Shown piece after piece: positions 36,220-46,581 of a stretch of DNA of 64,000 bases. The notes below the pieces were generated by a model. It searched no databases. It was given only the letters and a program-made list of their open reading frames with translations, and was not told the origin of the DNA. This DNA is from Carallia brachiata (taxonomy: Eukaryota > Streptophyta > Magnoliopsida > Malpighiales > Rhizophoraceae): NCBI GenBank assembly GCA_021464245.1, contig JADCRB010000036.1, positions 2,671,947 to 2,735,946 of the forward strand, given 5' to 3'. A program made the translations under genes and the position numbers. How positions within the stretch are numbered: the first letter of the stretch is position 1; each line of letters starts with the position of its first letter.

Positions 36220-39100
36220 AATTGATTGCTGCTTGTTCATCTTGCAGGCCATTCACTTCTTTTCAAAACATTGCCACTCATTTCCAATTATTTATTTTTA
36301 TATTTTAATGTTTTTATTAATAATAGTGTACTTTATCAGCAACTTTTGTTCCCTGTTCTATTTTATGTGTAGTCACAACGAGTGTAAGTTAATTCTAACA
36401 AGTGTCTCCACGATATATAAAATAATTATTTTATAATTATAAAATAAAATTAATTTTTAATAATTTATTAAAAAATTATTTTTAAATTTTATTTTAAATA
36501 TATTTAATACTACTCTAAGTCTGGATTTTTAAAAAAAAATTTTTCTTTTACCAAAAACAAATTCTCAACTGCTTATAACTATTTTTTAACTATTATTTAC
36601 ATCTCTTAGATTTTCCTTTTAATAAATGATGAGTCATTATTTTGAAAACCATTAAATGTTAAAATCATTAAGCTCGTAATAGATTATTAAATACTCATTT
36701 AGTAAAGATCATTATACCACATAACATATAAGGAAATACAATGCTTTAGTAATGATGTGGACATAATTTTTCTCTACAAATATAAAATGGGTTGACTCTA
36801 ATTGTTTGTTTTTTAGTTGTTTCCTAACTGATTAATTTCCTGTTGCTATTTTAAATTTTTCACTAACAAATCACTTGACATGATTAATTTTTAGGAGCAA
36901 TGCTTAATGTAGTAAAATGAGAATATATATATATATGCATTGATTAATGTATATTTTTTGCTTTAGAGTCCTCTTTAAATTTGAATGTCTCAAATGAATT
37001 TGAGTTGGAGTCAATTAATAAAAAATATTTTTATATTTTTATGTCATTTGTTTACAAAGAGTAATAGAGCATAATTTAAGGACTTCGCTATTCAAAATTT
37101 AACATATACAAAGATTTTCAACAGATGGGATAACAATTACAAGTGTATTCTAGCAAATTGCAGAGCTAATTTAAAATTAATTTAAATCCACGCAATTTGA
37201 GCTAATGGTGCATTTTTTTTTTTTTTCTTTTCTTATCTTTATTATACGGAGGATACACTGCTATGAACGACATCATTTGGCGACAAGTCTTTATGCTTCT
37301 AGTCTAAGATTGTTATATTGTTTTTTTATATTTGAAGACGTACAACACGTTAAATCAAGGCGTAAGCGAGTGAATTTATTTACTTTGTTTTTTTTATATA
37401 TATACACAAAGTCTAAAAAGCTGATATTTAAAATCATTAGAATTTTTAAAATAAAAAAATTTATTGCCTCAATGATTAAATTTATAAATTAAAAATAATT
37501 TTTAACTGTTAACGTCCTTTTAACTTTTACATGGAGAGAAGTTACTACTGAATATTATTAAATTTAAAATGAATCATATAAAATCGATCATAATATTAAT
37601 AAATTTAAAATTTATATGTGACACTTACATTAAATATTCTTAATCAGTAAAAAAGTAACAATATAAAAACTCAAACTTCAACTAATATTAAAAATAACAC
37701 AATAAATTACTATTAAACTACTACTTTCAAACAGTCCATTAGCATCGGGGACTTGACAAAAACGTTGAGAACATTTTTCCAATGGCAGTAGGTCGATTTT
37801 TTTGTTACTTTCTCATTGTCCTTCTTTGATGGAGTCTGTGATCACTCTCTTCAAAATAAATTGTCGGAAGGACTCAATGATACCGTCTCTTAAATTTCAT
37901 TAGAGAACATTATAAATATCATTAGCAAATGATTCTAACTTTTTTTGTTTACCCCTGATCAAAAATTGGTTCACAGCCATGGCCCATGGGATTACTCAGA
38001 ATTTTGAGCTTAACGTGGATAGTTTTTTTTTTTTTTTTTTTAAATTATTGCGAATGATTAGATAAAATAACAAGTTCACAATAAAAATAAATAATAAATA
38101 TAATACTTGCTTTTTTTTATCAAAAAAAAATTACTTACTTTTCTTTAAATATAATATATTCATGATTTTATACTATATAAATTTATTTTATTATTTTTAT
38201 TTTAAATTAACTCTACTTATTGTATAATATAGATTATGAATAAGTTATACTTAAAAAAATATAAATTAAATCAAAAATTCCCGTAATTGGTTAAACTTTG
38301 ATGGTCATGTACGCTAAAGTGACATAATTGTTACTTTGTCAACTGGCATTAGGCTCGTTGTTTCCAATTGCAGATTTTTATTTCTTTTATTTGTCTACAC
38401 CTAAGTGTTCAGATAAATTCTGAGTCATAATGTTTTCTTTTTTAAATAATAATAATAATAATAATCAAAAGATTGGTTTTTTTTTTCCACAACGGTCTTA
38501 GCATTTAAGTTGACTGGACTAAACGGAAGAGAAAAAATGTAGAGGTTTCATAAAAGAGCGGACAAAGGATAAAGAATAGTATTTCATTCGTTTTTTTTTC
38601 AAACAAAAAAGTTATATGTGACATTACCATGTTGGGATTTCAATCCATTTTGATACGAGTCTAATTAAATAACTACGTAAAAAATATGATGCAGAATTGA
38701 CACATTATAACCGATTGATTTATAATTATAAATTTTTTTTTGTAATAAAAAAATGATGAAGTAATATTTTTAATTTTTATTACATACATAAATAATTTAA
38801 TTATAAAAAACGATAATCGGTTGCAATACGTCGATTGCACATTTGTATCTTTTCCCTTCTCATGAATCACCAAGAACATAACAATCGTCATCTTGTTTTC
38901 TTTTCTAAAGGCAGGTAAACAAACTGAACTGACATAGTTTTGTCACTAGCCAAACTGCCAAAGCATCTGGAAATTCTTTTGGATACACACGGGCACACCC
39001 TCCCTCCCTTTCTAAGTCATTCTTTTTTTAAAAAAATTTGTTCACCTACAATATAGGTCGCTACTAATGTAATTATTTATATTAATGAAAAAGAAACGTG
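36220..39100. other. AT-rich intergenic spacer
   Basis: Long AT-rich stretch with palindromic A/T runs (for example 36415-36500), a T18 run near 38024-38042 and an (ATA)n run near 38447-38463. One MITE-like element is listed separately at 38688-38844. No gene seen. Confidence 0.55.
38688..38844. mobile_element. MITE-like element with about 45 bp terminal inverted repeats
   Basis: The left end (ATGCAGAATTGACACATTA, then TAACCGATT) pairs with the reverse complement of the right end (ATGTGCAATCGACGTATTG, then CAACCGATT). The interior is AT-rich and noncoding. The mixed-base ends make a chance match unlikely. Confidence 0.55.
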
Positions 39101-39716
39101 AATCCAAATACATCGCAGAGATGCAAAGCACAGCCATCCCAACTCCCAAAATGAGGGCTTTGGAGAAGAGGACAATGTTAAATCTCAAATGGGTATTCCA
39201 CAGAAGACACAAATTTCATATCCGGATGTACAAGATTTTGTAAAGTTTAGATTTTGATTGACTAGTAGCTAAGATTTTGGTTTTTGGAGGTAATTAGACA
39301 TTTTAGTAAAAACCAATTTTTTTCTTCTGACCGAAGAAATATTGTTTGCTAGTTGTGCGGATAAGCCGTGTTTTCTGCTTTAGATTTTGAAATCTACTGT
39401 ATAATGGGCGTAGCATGTTCAGTTTCTAAAAATTTTATGTGGTAATCTGGCAGCAGTGCTCTTTCAGAGTGTGGATCTCTTCATGCTGTTTGCTTCTTTG
39501 TCAAGACTAGGTCGTGTTTGGGTGCTGTGTTTTTTTGTTCTGTTTGTTGCGCAACTCTAGACTTGCAACCTTAAAGTGGAGAAAACGGTTCCTAGATGTT
39601 ATGAGTTTCAAAGTTTGTGGTTAGAAAATGATGTGCGGCTTGTCAATTTTTGGAAATAAAATCGTTGTAATATTCCCTTATACATTATTTCTACTGCGTA
39701 CTTCCTTTCTTTAACA

Positions 39717-39895
39717 AGCAATGCTAAATATCTTAAAGATTATATTATGAAATATCCGAAATGTATAATTATAAAAAGAATCGTTAATTTTTTTAACACT
39801 ATTAAATCAAAAAATAAAATAAGTAAACGATTCTTTTCATAATTATACATTTCGAGATATTTCATGACACAGTTTCGAGATATTTAGTATTACTC
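39717..39895. mobile_element. MITE-like element upstream of the RPN6 pseudogene
   Basis: Arms of about 70 bp: the left arm (TGCTAAATATCTTAAAG ... ATCGTTAA) matches the reverse complement of the right arm (ATACTAAATATCTCGAAAC ... AATCGTTTA). GAAATATC and AAATGTATAATTAT words are shared. It sits in what looks like the leader intron of the RPN6-derived gene. Confidence 0.65.
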
Positions 39896-41641
39896 TTCTT
39901 TAATTATATGTTGCTCAATGATGCATTTTTGCCATCTGAGTGGCTTTATTGGAGCTGTAGTATTGTCATTTATAAATTAACCTTACAACATTAGCCCATA
40001 CAGGCGAAGAAGGTTTTTGTTGAGTGAAACCGGAGGGTGGTTATTCGAAAAACCTGTAAAAAGCATTGTGTGTCACGAAATTATGAAGCTGGGTTACTTT
40101 TTAGAGGATTCCAGCTATTGATTCATGTTATGGACTTCTGATGTGGCTTGGTGAGCAAGCACCCGTTTGCTGTTTCACAATTTTTCCTTGAGTCAGATTT
40201 TAAACTTGCTGTGTGAAGTTGGTTTTTGATTTGTGTTGATGTATTCAATGTGGTTGATCGGTAGGCTTTCAAATTTTCTAGATTTGATATTTTTGATGTT
40301 TTCCTGTTTAATGTGCTTAATTTCTCATGATTTGTCGGCCTTATTTAAGTTAAATATTCTGCCTAGATTTGCTTTAAATTACTGACACATTGTATAACCA
40401 GTGAAACGAGCAGTTCGGCCTTTGCTTTAATTGAGTTTAAGTTAAACTTGCAACAGTTCTATTAATTCTTCACACAAAAATAGTTTGGGACTTATTATCT
40501 TGCAGGTCTTGATTTTTTTCCAGCTTCGGCCATGTCTTCTTTATATCTTCCGGCAACAACTGAGTCCATCTCCCTGGCTTTAGAAGCTACCGGCTGCTGC
40601 CATATCCATTCTCTACCGGGTACTTGAAAATCCATGTTCTTCTCCTGAAGCACTGCGTATAAAAGAACAGGCCATCAAGAACCTTTCGGACCTTCTCAGA
40701 CAAGAGAACAGGGCTGAGGATCTTTGTGGCCTTCTTATTCAAAATACCTGGAACATCTGATCTCCAGATAGCCCTATGCAGAGAAATGGTGCAGTGGACC
40801 CGTGCGGAAAAGCGCACATTCCTTAGACAGCGAGTTGAGGCAAGGCTCGCTGCTCTTTTAATGGAAAACAAGGAATATTCAGAAGCATTGACTCTTGTCA
40901 CCAACCTGGTAAAGGAAGTTAGGCGATTGGATGACAAACTACTTCTTGTTGACATAGACTTGCTGGAAAGTAAGCTACATTTTTCATTGAGGAACCTTCC
41001 CAAGGCAAAAGCTGCTCTCACTGCGGCAAGGACAGCTGCAAATGCTATATATGTGCCACCAGCCCAACAAGGCACCATTGATTTGCAGAGCGGAATTCTT
41101 CATGCTGAAGAAAAGGATTATAAAACTGCTTACAGCTATTTCTTTGAAGCATTTGAGTCATTCAATGCTCTTGAAGATCCCAGAGCAGTTTTCAGCCAGA
41201 AATATATGTTACTCTGCAACATAATGGCGAACCAAGCTGATGACGTTGCTGGGATAATTTCTTCAAAGGCAGGCCTTCAGTATGTGGGCCCAGAATTGGA
41301 TGCAATGAAAGCTGTTGCTGATGCTCATTCCAAGCGATCAGTCAAGTCATTTGAGATTGCCCTGCGCAATTATAAGGCCCAGCTGGAGGAAGACCCAATT
41401 GTTCACAAGTACCTCTCATCCCTGTACGACACCCTTTTGGAACAAAACTTATGCCGAATGATTGAGCCTTTCTCAAGGGTTGAAATCACACATATTGCTG
41501 ATCTGATTGAATTGCCTGTGGATCATGTGGAGAAAAAGCTCTCACAAATGATTTTGGATAAGAAGTTTGCAGGGACATTGGATCAAGGTGCTGGGTGCCT
41601 CATCATCTTTGATGATCCAAAGACGGACGCTATATACCCCG

Positions 41642-41988
41642 TGTAAGTGTTAGAGCAATAGACTGGAGGAAGGAGAAAATTTGCAGGAAGATCAAGAGTT
41701 CATTTTCAGCAGAATGCTCCTTATATTGGAGTTGTTATAAAGCTTGACAGCAAAAACAAAAAATAAAAAGGTACTTTGTTTACTAATACAAGTTATCTCC
41801 CATACTACCAGCTAAGCTACAAACACTAGAGCCATGAGCCATACTCCAACTGATCCCACTAACTTTTATATTACAAAAAAAGATTAATTTAAGTTCAAAG
41901 TCAACTGACACGGTTTCACTTTCAGAGCTGCTACTGCTGTAGATTTTTGCTAATAAAGTCCACAGTAAAACTCTCAAATGTACTAACA
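41642..41988 (-). repeat. Copia 3' LTR (left in window)
   Basis: Begins TGTAAGTGTTAG and ends GTACTAACA. It carries a 7 bp stretch (near CCATGAG) and one extra A that the right LTR lacks. In the element's own orientation this is the 3' LTR. Confidence 0.93.
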
Positions 41989-43479
41989 CTCCTGCTTGAG
42001 AGTTTTACTAGTGACTCCTAGCAGATCCCTTAAGTATTGAAACTTGGTTTTTGGTAGAGATTTGGTTAAAATGTCTGCAACTTGGTCCTCTGATCTGCAA
42101 TACACCAGCTTCACTTCTCCATTTTTTTCTGCTTCACAGATGGCATGATATTTCACATTAATATGTTTTGTTTTCCCATGTTGGATTGGATTTTCTGCAA
42201 TTCCTATTGCAGACTTGTTATCACAATGTATCTGAGTGGCTCCTGGTTGCTCAAAACTAAGATCCCTCAACATTTTCCTTAACCATATTGCTTGGTTAGT
42301 TGCTGCAGCTGCTGCCACATACTCAGCCTCTGCAGTAGACTGTGCCACTACTTCCTGCTTTTTAGAATTCCAAGAAAAAACTCCAGAACCCAATGAGAAC
42401 ACATACCCAGTAGTACTCTTCATATCATCAGGGCTTCCAGCCCAATCACTATCAACAAAACCCTTCAATTTCCCATCTTCAATTGGTTTAAACCAAATTC
42501 CAAGTTGACAGGTACCTTTCAAATACCTTAATACTCTCTTAGCTGCCTCAAAATGAGTTTGTGATGGCTTTTGCATAAATCTTGAGAGTAGACTAGCAGC
42601 AAACATTAAATCAGGCCGTGTAGTGGTCAAATACAATAGACTTCCAATTAGGCTTCTATAGCTGAATGCATCAACTACCTTGCTGTCATCTTCATTGCTA
42701 AACTTTGCATTCAAAACCAGTGGTGTAGCTACTGGTTTTGATTGCTCCATCCTGAATTTTTTGAGAATTTCTTGGGCATACTTTTTCTGGCAGATAAAAA
42801 TTCCCTCAAATGATTGATGTACTTTAATTCCAAGAAAGTAACTCATGCACCCAAGGTCTGACATCTCAAATTGTTTCTCCATATCAACTTTGAATCTTTG
42901 CATCTCTTCTAAATTGTTGCCAGTAACCAGTAGGTCATCAACATACAAGGAAACTATCAACCTTCCTCCTTCAGCATTCTTTTTTACATATAAAGTAGCA
43001 TCATTGTCACTCCTCCTAAAAGCTTGGCTGCATAAGAAGGAGTCAACTCTACTATACCAGGCCCTAGGAGCCTGTTTTAAACCATATAGGGCTTTGTTTA
43101 ACTTGTATACTTTAGGCTCACTCCCTTTAACTTCAAAACCTTCTGGTTGAGCAACAAAAATATCTTCATTTAAAACACCATTTAAAAAAGCAGATTTCAC
43201 ATCCAAGTGAAAGATTTTTGACCTTGATTGAGCTGCAATAGCAATAAGCATTCTAATGGTGTCCATTCTAGCAACAGGTGAGAAGGTATCTGTGTAGTCA
43301 ATCCCAGGTTGTTGTGAATAACCCTTGACCACAAGTCTTACTTTATATTTCTTGATTGTGCCATTTGGATTCAATTTCACTCTATACACCCATTTTAGGC
43401 CAATAACTTGCTTGCTTTCTGGTTTGTCTGCTAAACTCCAAGTCTGGTTCTTTTCTATCATAGCAATCTTTTCCTCCAT
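41983..43479 (-). CDS. Copia reverse transcriptase and RNase H region
   Basis: An open frame of 498 codons. It has the RVT_2 start (LKWVYRVKLNPNG), the catalytic YVDDLLVTG strand, the conserved GLKQAPRAW segment and a Copia-type RNase H end (STAEAEYVAAAAATNQAIWL, then the HINVKYH region). This is the longest intact part of the element. It ends just inside the 3' LTR. The frame is broken relative to the integrase part on its 5' side. Confidence 0.92.
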   Translation of the reverse strand: MEEKIAMIEKNQTWSLADKPESKQVIGLKWVYRVKLNPNGTIKKYKVRLVVKGYSQQPGIDYTDTFSPVARMDTIRMLIAIAAQSRSKIFHLDVKSAFLNGVLNEDIFVAQPEGFEVKGSEPKVYKLNKALYGLKQAPRAWYSRVDSFLCSQAFRRSDNDATLYVKKNAEGGRLIVSLYVDDLLVTGNNLEEMQRFKVDMEKQFEMSDLGCMSYFLGIKVHQSFEGIFICQKKYAQEILKKFRMEQSKPVATPLVLNAKFSNEDDSKVVDAFSYRSLIGSLLYLTTTRPDLMFAASLLSRFMQKPSQTHFEAAKRVLRYLKGTCQLGIWFKPIEDGKLKGFVDSDWAGSPDDMKSTTGYVFSLGSGVFSWNSKKQEVVAQSTAEAEYVAAAAATNQAIWLRKMLRDLSFEQPGATQIHCDNKSAIGIAENPIQHGKTKHINVKYHAICEAEKNGEVKLVYCRSEDQVADILTKSLPKTKFQYLRDLLGVTSKTLKQEC

Positions 43480-44372
43480 TGCTGATCTCCATTCCTTTGA
43501 CTGCTTGGCTTCATTGTAGGATGTAGGCTCAACTGTGACTCTATTACACCTCTGGTAAACTCATGTAAGGGTCTAGTCCCTCTCACTGGAACATGATCAT
43601 AGGTTTCTGGTTCTAGCTCACTGCCAGGTTTTGCTATTTCCATAATCTCCATAAATGATTCTTTTTGAGATTGAGCCTCATCCCAATTCCAATAAGAATC
43701 CTCATTTATCTTCAAATCTCTGTTGACTACAACTTTGCCTGTAGCAATATGGTAGACTCTATAGCCCTTGGATTGAGAGCTATAGCCCACCAAGATCCCT
43801 TTTTCTGCTTTTTGATCCAACTTACTTCTTGTTGCATTTGGCACATGAATGAAACATAGAAAACCAAACACTCTTAAATGATTGACTGATGGTTTGATGC
43901 CACCCCAAGCTTCTAATAGAGTCTTGCCTTCAACTGCCCTTGTTGGTAGCCTATTTTGGAGATAAATGGCAATATTTACAGCTTCTGCCCAGAAGCTTTT
44001 AGGGAGTTTCTTCTCAAAAATCATACATCTAGCCATATCTAAAACTGTTCTGTTCTTTCTCTCTACCACCCCATTTTGTTGGGGAGAATATGCAACTGTC
44101 AACTGATGTTTGATTCCCAAATCCTCACAAAATTGAGTAAATTCACCAGACAAGTACTCCCTTCCATTATCTGTTCTAAGAATCTTCAAAACACATCCAC
44201 TTTGAGTTTCAGCTTCAGCTTTAAACTTTTTGAAACAATCAAAGACTTCAGATTTCTGCTTTAAAAAATAGACCCAACTCATTCTAGAGTAGTCATCTAC
44301 AAACAGGAGGAAATACTTACTGCCCTTGAGAGAATCTGTCTTCATTGGTCCACAAATGTCTGAATGGACCAA
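43458..44372 (-). CDS. Copia integrase region
   Basis: Integrase core with the first acidic residue in VHSDICGP, the second in LRTDNGREY and the third Glu in QNGVVERKNR (a DDE triad). A GKTLLEAW segment and the HLRVFGFLCF domain follow. Its C-terminal side shifts frame near 43480-43530 before the reverse transcriptase part begins, so the polyprotein cannot be made whole. Confidence 0.88.
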   Translation of the reverse strand: MVHSDICGPMKTDSLKGSKYFLLFVDDYSRMSWVYFLKQKSEVFDCFKKFKAEAETQSGCVLKILRTDNGREYLSGEFTQFCEDLGIKHQLTVAYSPQQNGVVERKNRTVLDMARCMIFEKKLPKSFWAEAVNIAIYLQNRLPTRAVEGKTLLEAWGGIKPSVNHLRVFGFLCFIHVPNATRSKLDQKAEKGILVGYSSQSKGYRVYHIATGKVVVNRDLKINEDSYWNWDEAQSQKESFMEIMEIAKPGSELEPETYDHVPVRGTRPLHEFTRGVIESQLSLHPTMKPSSQRNGDQQWRKRLL

Positions 44373-44438
44373 ATGAAGCTTTCTTTAGCTCTCCAAGCTC
44401 CAGAACTAGGAAAGGACGTTCTTTGCTGTTTCCCAAGC

Positions 44439-45259
44439 TCACACTTTCACACAATCTTGATAAGATTCAATAATTGGCAAGCCATTCAACAGTTCATTTT
44501 TCTGTGCATATTGAATGCCTCTAATGTGATGATGGCCAAATCTCTTGTGCCACAGCCTTGATTCATCTATAACTTTACTGATTTTACATTCAGGAACTTC
44601 AAAAGATCTCAAATTTACTGCAAAACTTCTATTTTTCATAGGGACAGTAACAAATTCTACTCCAACAGGATCATAAACTATACATTCATTGCCTTTGAAT
44701 AGCAAAGTGTACCCTTTTTGCATCATCTGCCCAACACTCAAAAGATTCTGATCTAATTCTGGAACCAATAGAACATCAGAAATTGAGTGAGTACCTGAAT
44801 CAGTCTTCATAGCAACTGTCCCTCTGCCTTTGACTGCTACCCTCTTTCCATCTCTATTTTTACAGCTCCTGACATTGGTTTCAGTTCACTGAAGAGCTCC
44901 TTATGACCTGTCATGTGGTGGGTACAACCACTATCCAGATACCAAGACTCCTCTTCATGTTCTGCACTCATTAATAGGGCCACAAACAGCTGCTCCTCCT
45001 TAACCTCTTCTTCAGTGAAACTTGCTTTCTGTATTTGCCGCCCCTGTGTACTTTGCTGACCTTGTTGTTGCTGTTGCTTTTTTCTACAATACTTCTCAAT
45101 ATGCCCAAACTTGGCACAAAACCTACATTGAACCTTTCCTTTCCAAAAGCAATCCTCTGCAGCATGATTGGTCCTTTTATGTGGTACAAGGTGGGAATTT
45201 ACCCCAAGTTCCAGGACTTTTACCAGCTTCAGTTTGCTTTCCTTTGCTGGATTGTGCAC
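44439..45259 (-). pseudogene. Copia zinc knuckle, protease and integrase N-terminal part (broken frames)
   Basis: One frame (44837-45259) holds the gag zinc knuckle (CRFCAKFGHIEKYC) and the aspartic protease site (WYLDSGCTHHM). A second frame (44439-44810) holds the segment up to the integrase HHCC-type region (RLWHKRFGHHH). Frame breaks lie near 45180-45190, 44820-44840 and 44440-44460. These separate gag from protease, protease from integrase start, and integrase start from its core. Confidence 0.8.
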
Positions 45260-45965
45260 CAGTAAATTTCTTGCTGTCTTTTGTAGTTGAAGATTTTTGT
45301 TTCACCTTTGCCTGCAATGCTGTTTCTACACTCCCAACATTTCTCATGTTCCTCCTTTGTTCTTGAGCCTCAAGAGCTCCTAAAAACTCAGATAAACTGA
45401 TTTTGCTGAGATCTTTAGAGTCCTCAAGAGAGGATATTTTGGCTTCAAATTTTTCAGGCAAACTGACTAAGACTTTTTCAACCACTCTTTGATCTGTAAT
45501 TTCTTCCCCCATGAGCCTAATTTGGTTTACCACCTCCTGCAGCTTGGTGGTGTAGTCCTTGAGAGTGTCAGTTTCCTTCATTTTGAGCATCTCAAATTCT
45601 CTCTTTAAGTTTAGCAACTTTATCTGTCTTGTTTTTTCACTTCCATAAAATTCTTCCTTAAGTTTATCCCATACCTCCTTAGCTGACTCACATGCCATTA
45701 TTCTAGTGCAAATGACATCTGAGAGAGCTGAGTGAAGGCAAGTGAGTGCTTTAAACTTCTTTGAACTTTCCTCTTTATGGTGCTTGATCTGGTTCAAGGT
45801 TGGATTTTCAGGCAAGGGTGTTGGATCTCTATCTGTCTCCACTGCTTCCCAAAGATCCAATGCCTTGAGGTAAGCTTTCATCTTTACTGACCACAATTGA
45901 TAGTTGTTGCCAGTAAAGACAGGTGGTGCTGGAAAACTCACACTGCTGGAAGCCATTTTCCTCAC
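45177..45965 (-). CDS. Copia gag (UBN2-type)
   Basis: Capsid-like gag with the UBN2 pattern: FTGNNYQLWSVKMKAYL near the N terminus, KEVWDKLKEEFYG in the middle and a LKLKREFEMLKM-like segment. The frame ends with a stop just before the zinc knuckle, which continues in another frame. The start shown is just downstream of the primer-binding site region. Confidence 0.88.
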   Translation of the reverse strand: MRKMASSSVSFPAPPVFTGNNYQLWSVKMKAYLKALDLWEAVETDRDPTPLPENPTLNQIKHHKEESSKKFKALTCLHSALSDVICTRIMACESAKEVWDKLKEEFYGSEKTRQIKLLNLKREFEMLKMKETDTLKDYTTKLQEVVNQIRLMGEEITDQRVVEKVLVSLPEKFEAKISSLEDSKDLSKISLSEFLGALEAQEQRRNMRNVGSVETALQAKVKQKSSTTKDSKKFTGAQSSKGKQTEAGKSPGTWGKFPPCTT

Positions 45966-46160
45966 TTTCTCTCGTGTTTACACTCTGATTTTCTCTCTGA
46001 AAAACTCTCTCAAATTGATTTCTTTCTGCAACTACTCCTCACTACAATAATTCTCAAAAAAAAAAACACTCGCTTTTAACACTAATTTTATGATCTTGTT
46101 GCTTATACTTTCAAACTCTCTCACAGCCCCTTTAAGATCCTTAGAGGCTCTGATACCACT

Positions 46161-46499
46161 TGTAAGTGTTAGAGCAATAGACTAAAGGAAGGAGAAAATT
46201 TGCAGGAAGATTAAGAGTTCATTTTCAGCAGAATGCTCCTTATATTGGAGTTGTTACAAAGCTTGACAGCAAAAACAAAAATAAAAAGGTATTTTGTTTA
46301 CTAATACAAGTTATCTCCCATACTACCAGCTAAGCTACAAACACTAGAGTCATACTCCAACTGATCCCACAAACTTTTATATTACAAAAAAAGATTAATT
46401 TAAATTCAAACTCAACTGACACGGTTTCACTTTCTGAGCTGCTAATGCTGTAGATTTTTGCTAATAAATTCCACAGTAAAACTCTCAATTGTACTAACA
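46161..46499 (-). repeat. Copia 5' LTR (right in window) and adjacent primer-binding site
   Basis: Ends match the other LTR (TGTAAGTG ... GTACTAACA). On the minus strand transcription would start in this LTR. The primer-binding site, complementary to initiator tRNA-Met, lies at about 46146-46158. Confidence 0.93.
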
Positions 46500-46581
46500 C
46501 CCCGCAACTTTAGAAACCATTTCTAACATGGGCAAGGTCGTGGACAGCCTCTTTGTCAGGTCTGCCAAGATAATGGCCTGA

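Larger units (their letters stand above)
41642..46499 (-). mobile_element. Ty1/Copia LTR retrotransposon inserted in the RPN6 copy
   Basis: 4.86 kb element on the minus strand. LTRs at 41642-41988 (347 bp) and 46161-46499 (339 bp) have TG...CA ends. A five-base target-site duplication, CCCCG, flanks it (41637-41641 and 46500-46504). Next to the right LTR, the minus strand reads TGGTATCAGAGCC, the standard initiator-tRNA-Met primer-binding site, and a purine stretch borders the left LTR. Domain order is gag, zinc knuckle, protease, integrase, reverse transcriptase, RNase H, which is the Copia order. The LTRs differ at about 13 positions plus a 1 bp and a 7 bp gap by eye (about 4%). This indicates an insertion that is not recent but also not ancient. 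Several frame breaks make it non-autonomous. Confidence 0.95.
40532..46580 (+). pseudogene. RPN6: RPN6 (26S proteasome lid subunit, PSMD11-type) pseudogene split by Copia
   Basis: RPN6 is a PCI-domain subunit that clamps the proteasome lid to the core. Here the start (ATG at 40532, MSSLYLPATTESIS) shifts frame after about 20 codons and stops at 40625-40627. The correct family frame resumes at once (AISILYRVLE) until about 40734. A deletion of roughly 25-30 codons then removes the FSLIPKAK region, and the frame resumes at KIPGTSDLQIA near 40743. From there to 41636 the coding is intact, through the TPR-like repeats to the PCI/winged-helix end. A retrotransposon then interrupts it. The last codons (TLETISNMGKVVDSL then VRSAKIMA, stop TGA at 46579-46581) continue at 46505 after the insertion. 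The coding part has no introns. A typical acceptor (cttgcag) just before the ATG suggests a leader intron, so this is more likely a DNA-level duplicate than a processed retrocopy. Confidence 0.85.

Noticed and set aside
40587..41078. 163-codon minus-strand frame
   Set aside because: Antisense shadow of the RPN6 coding region.
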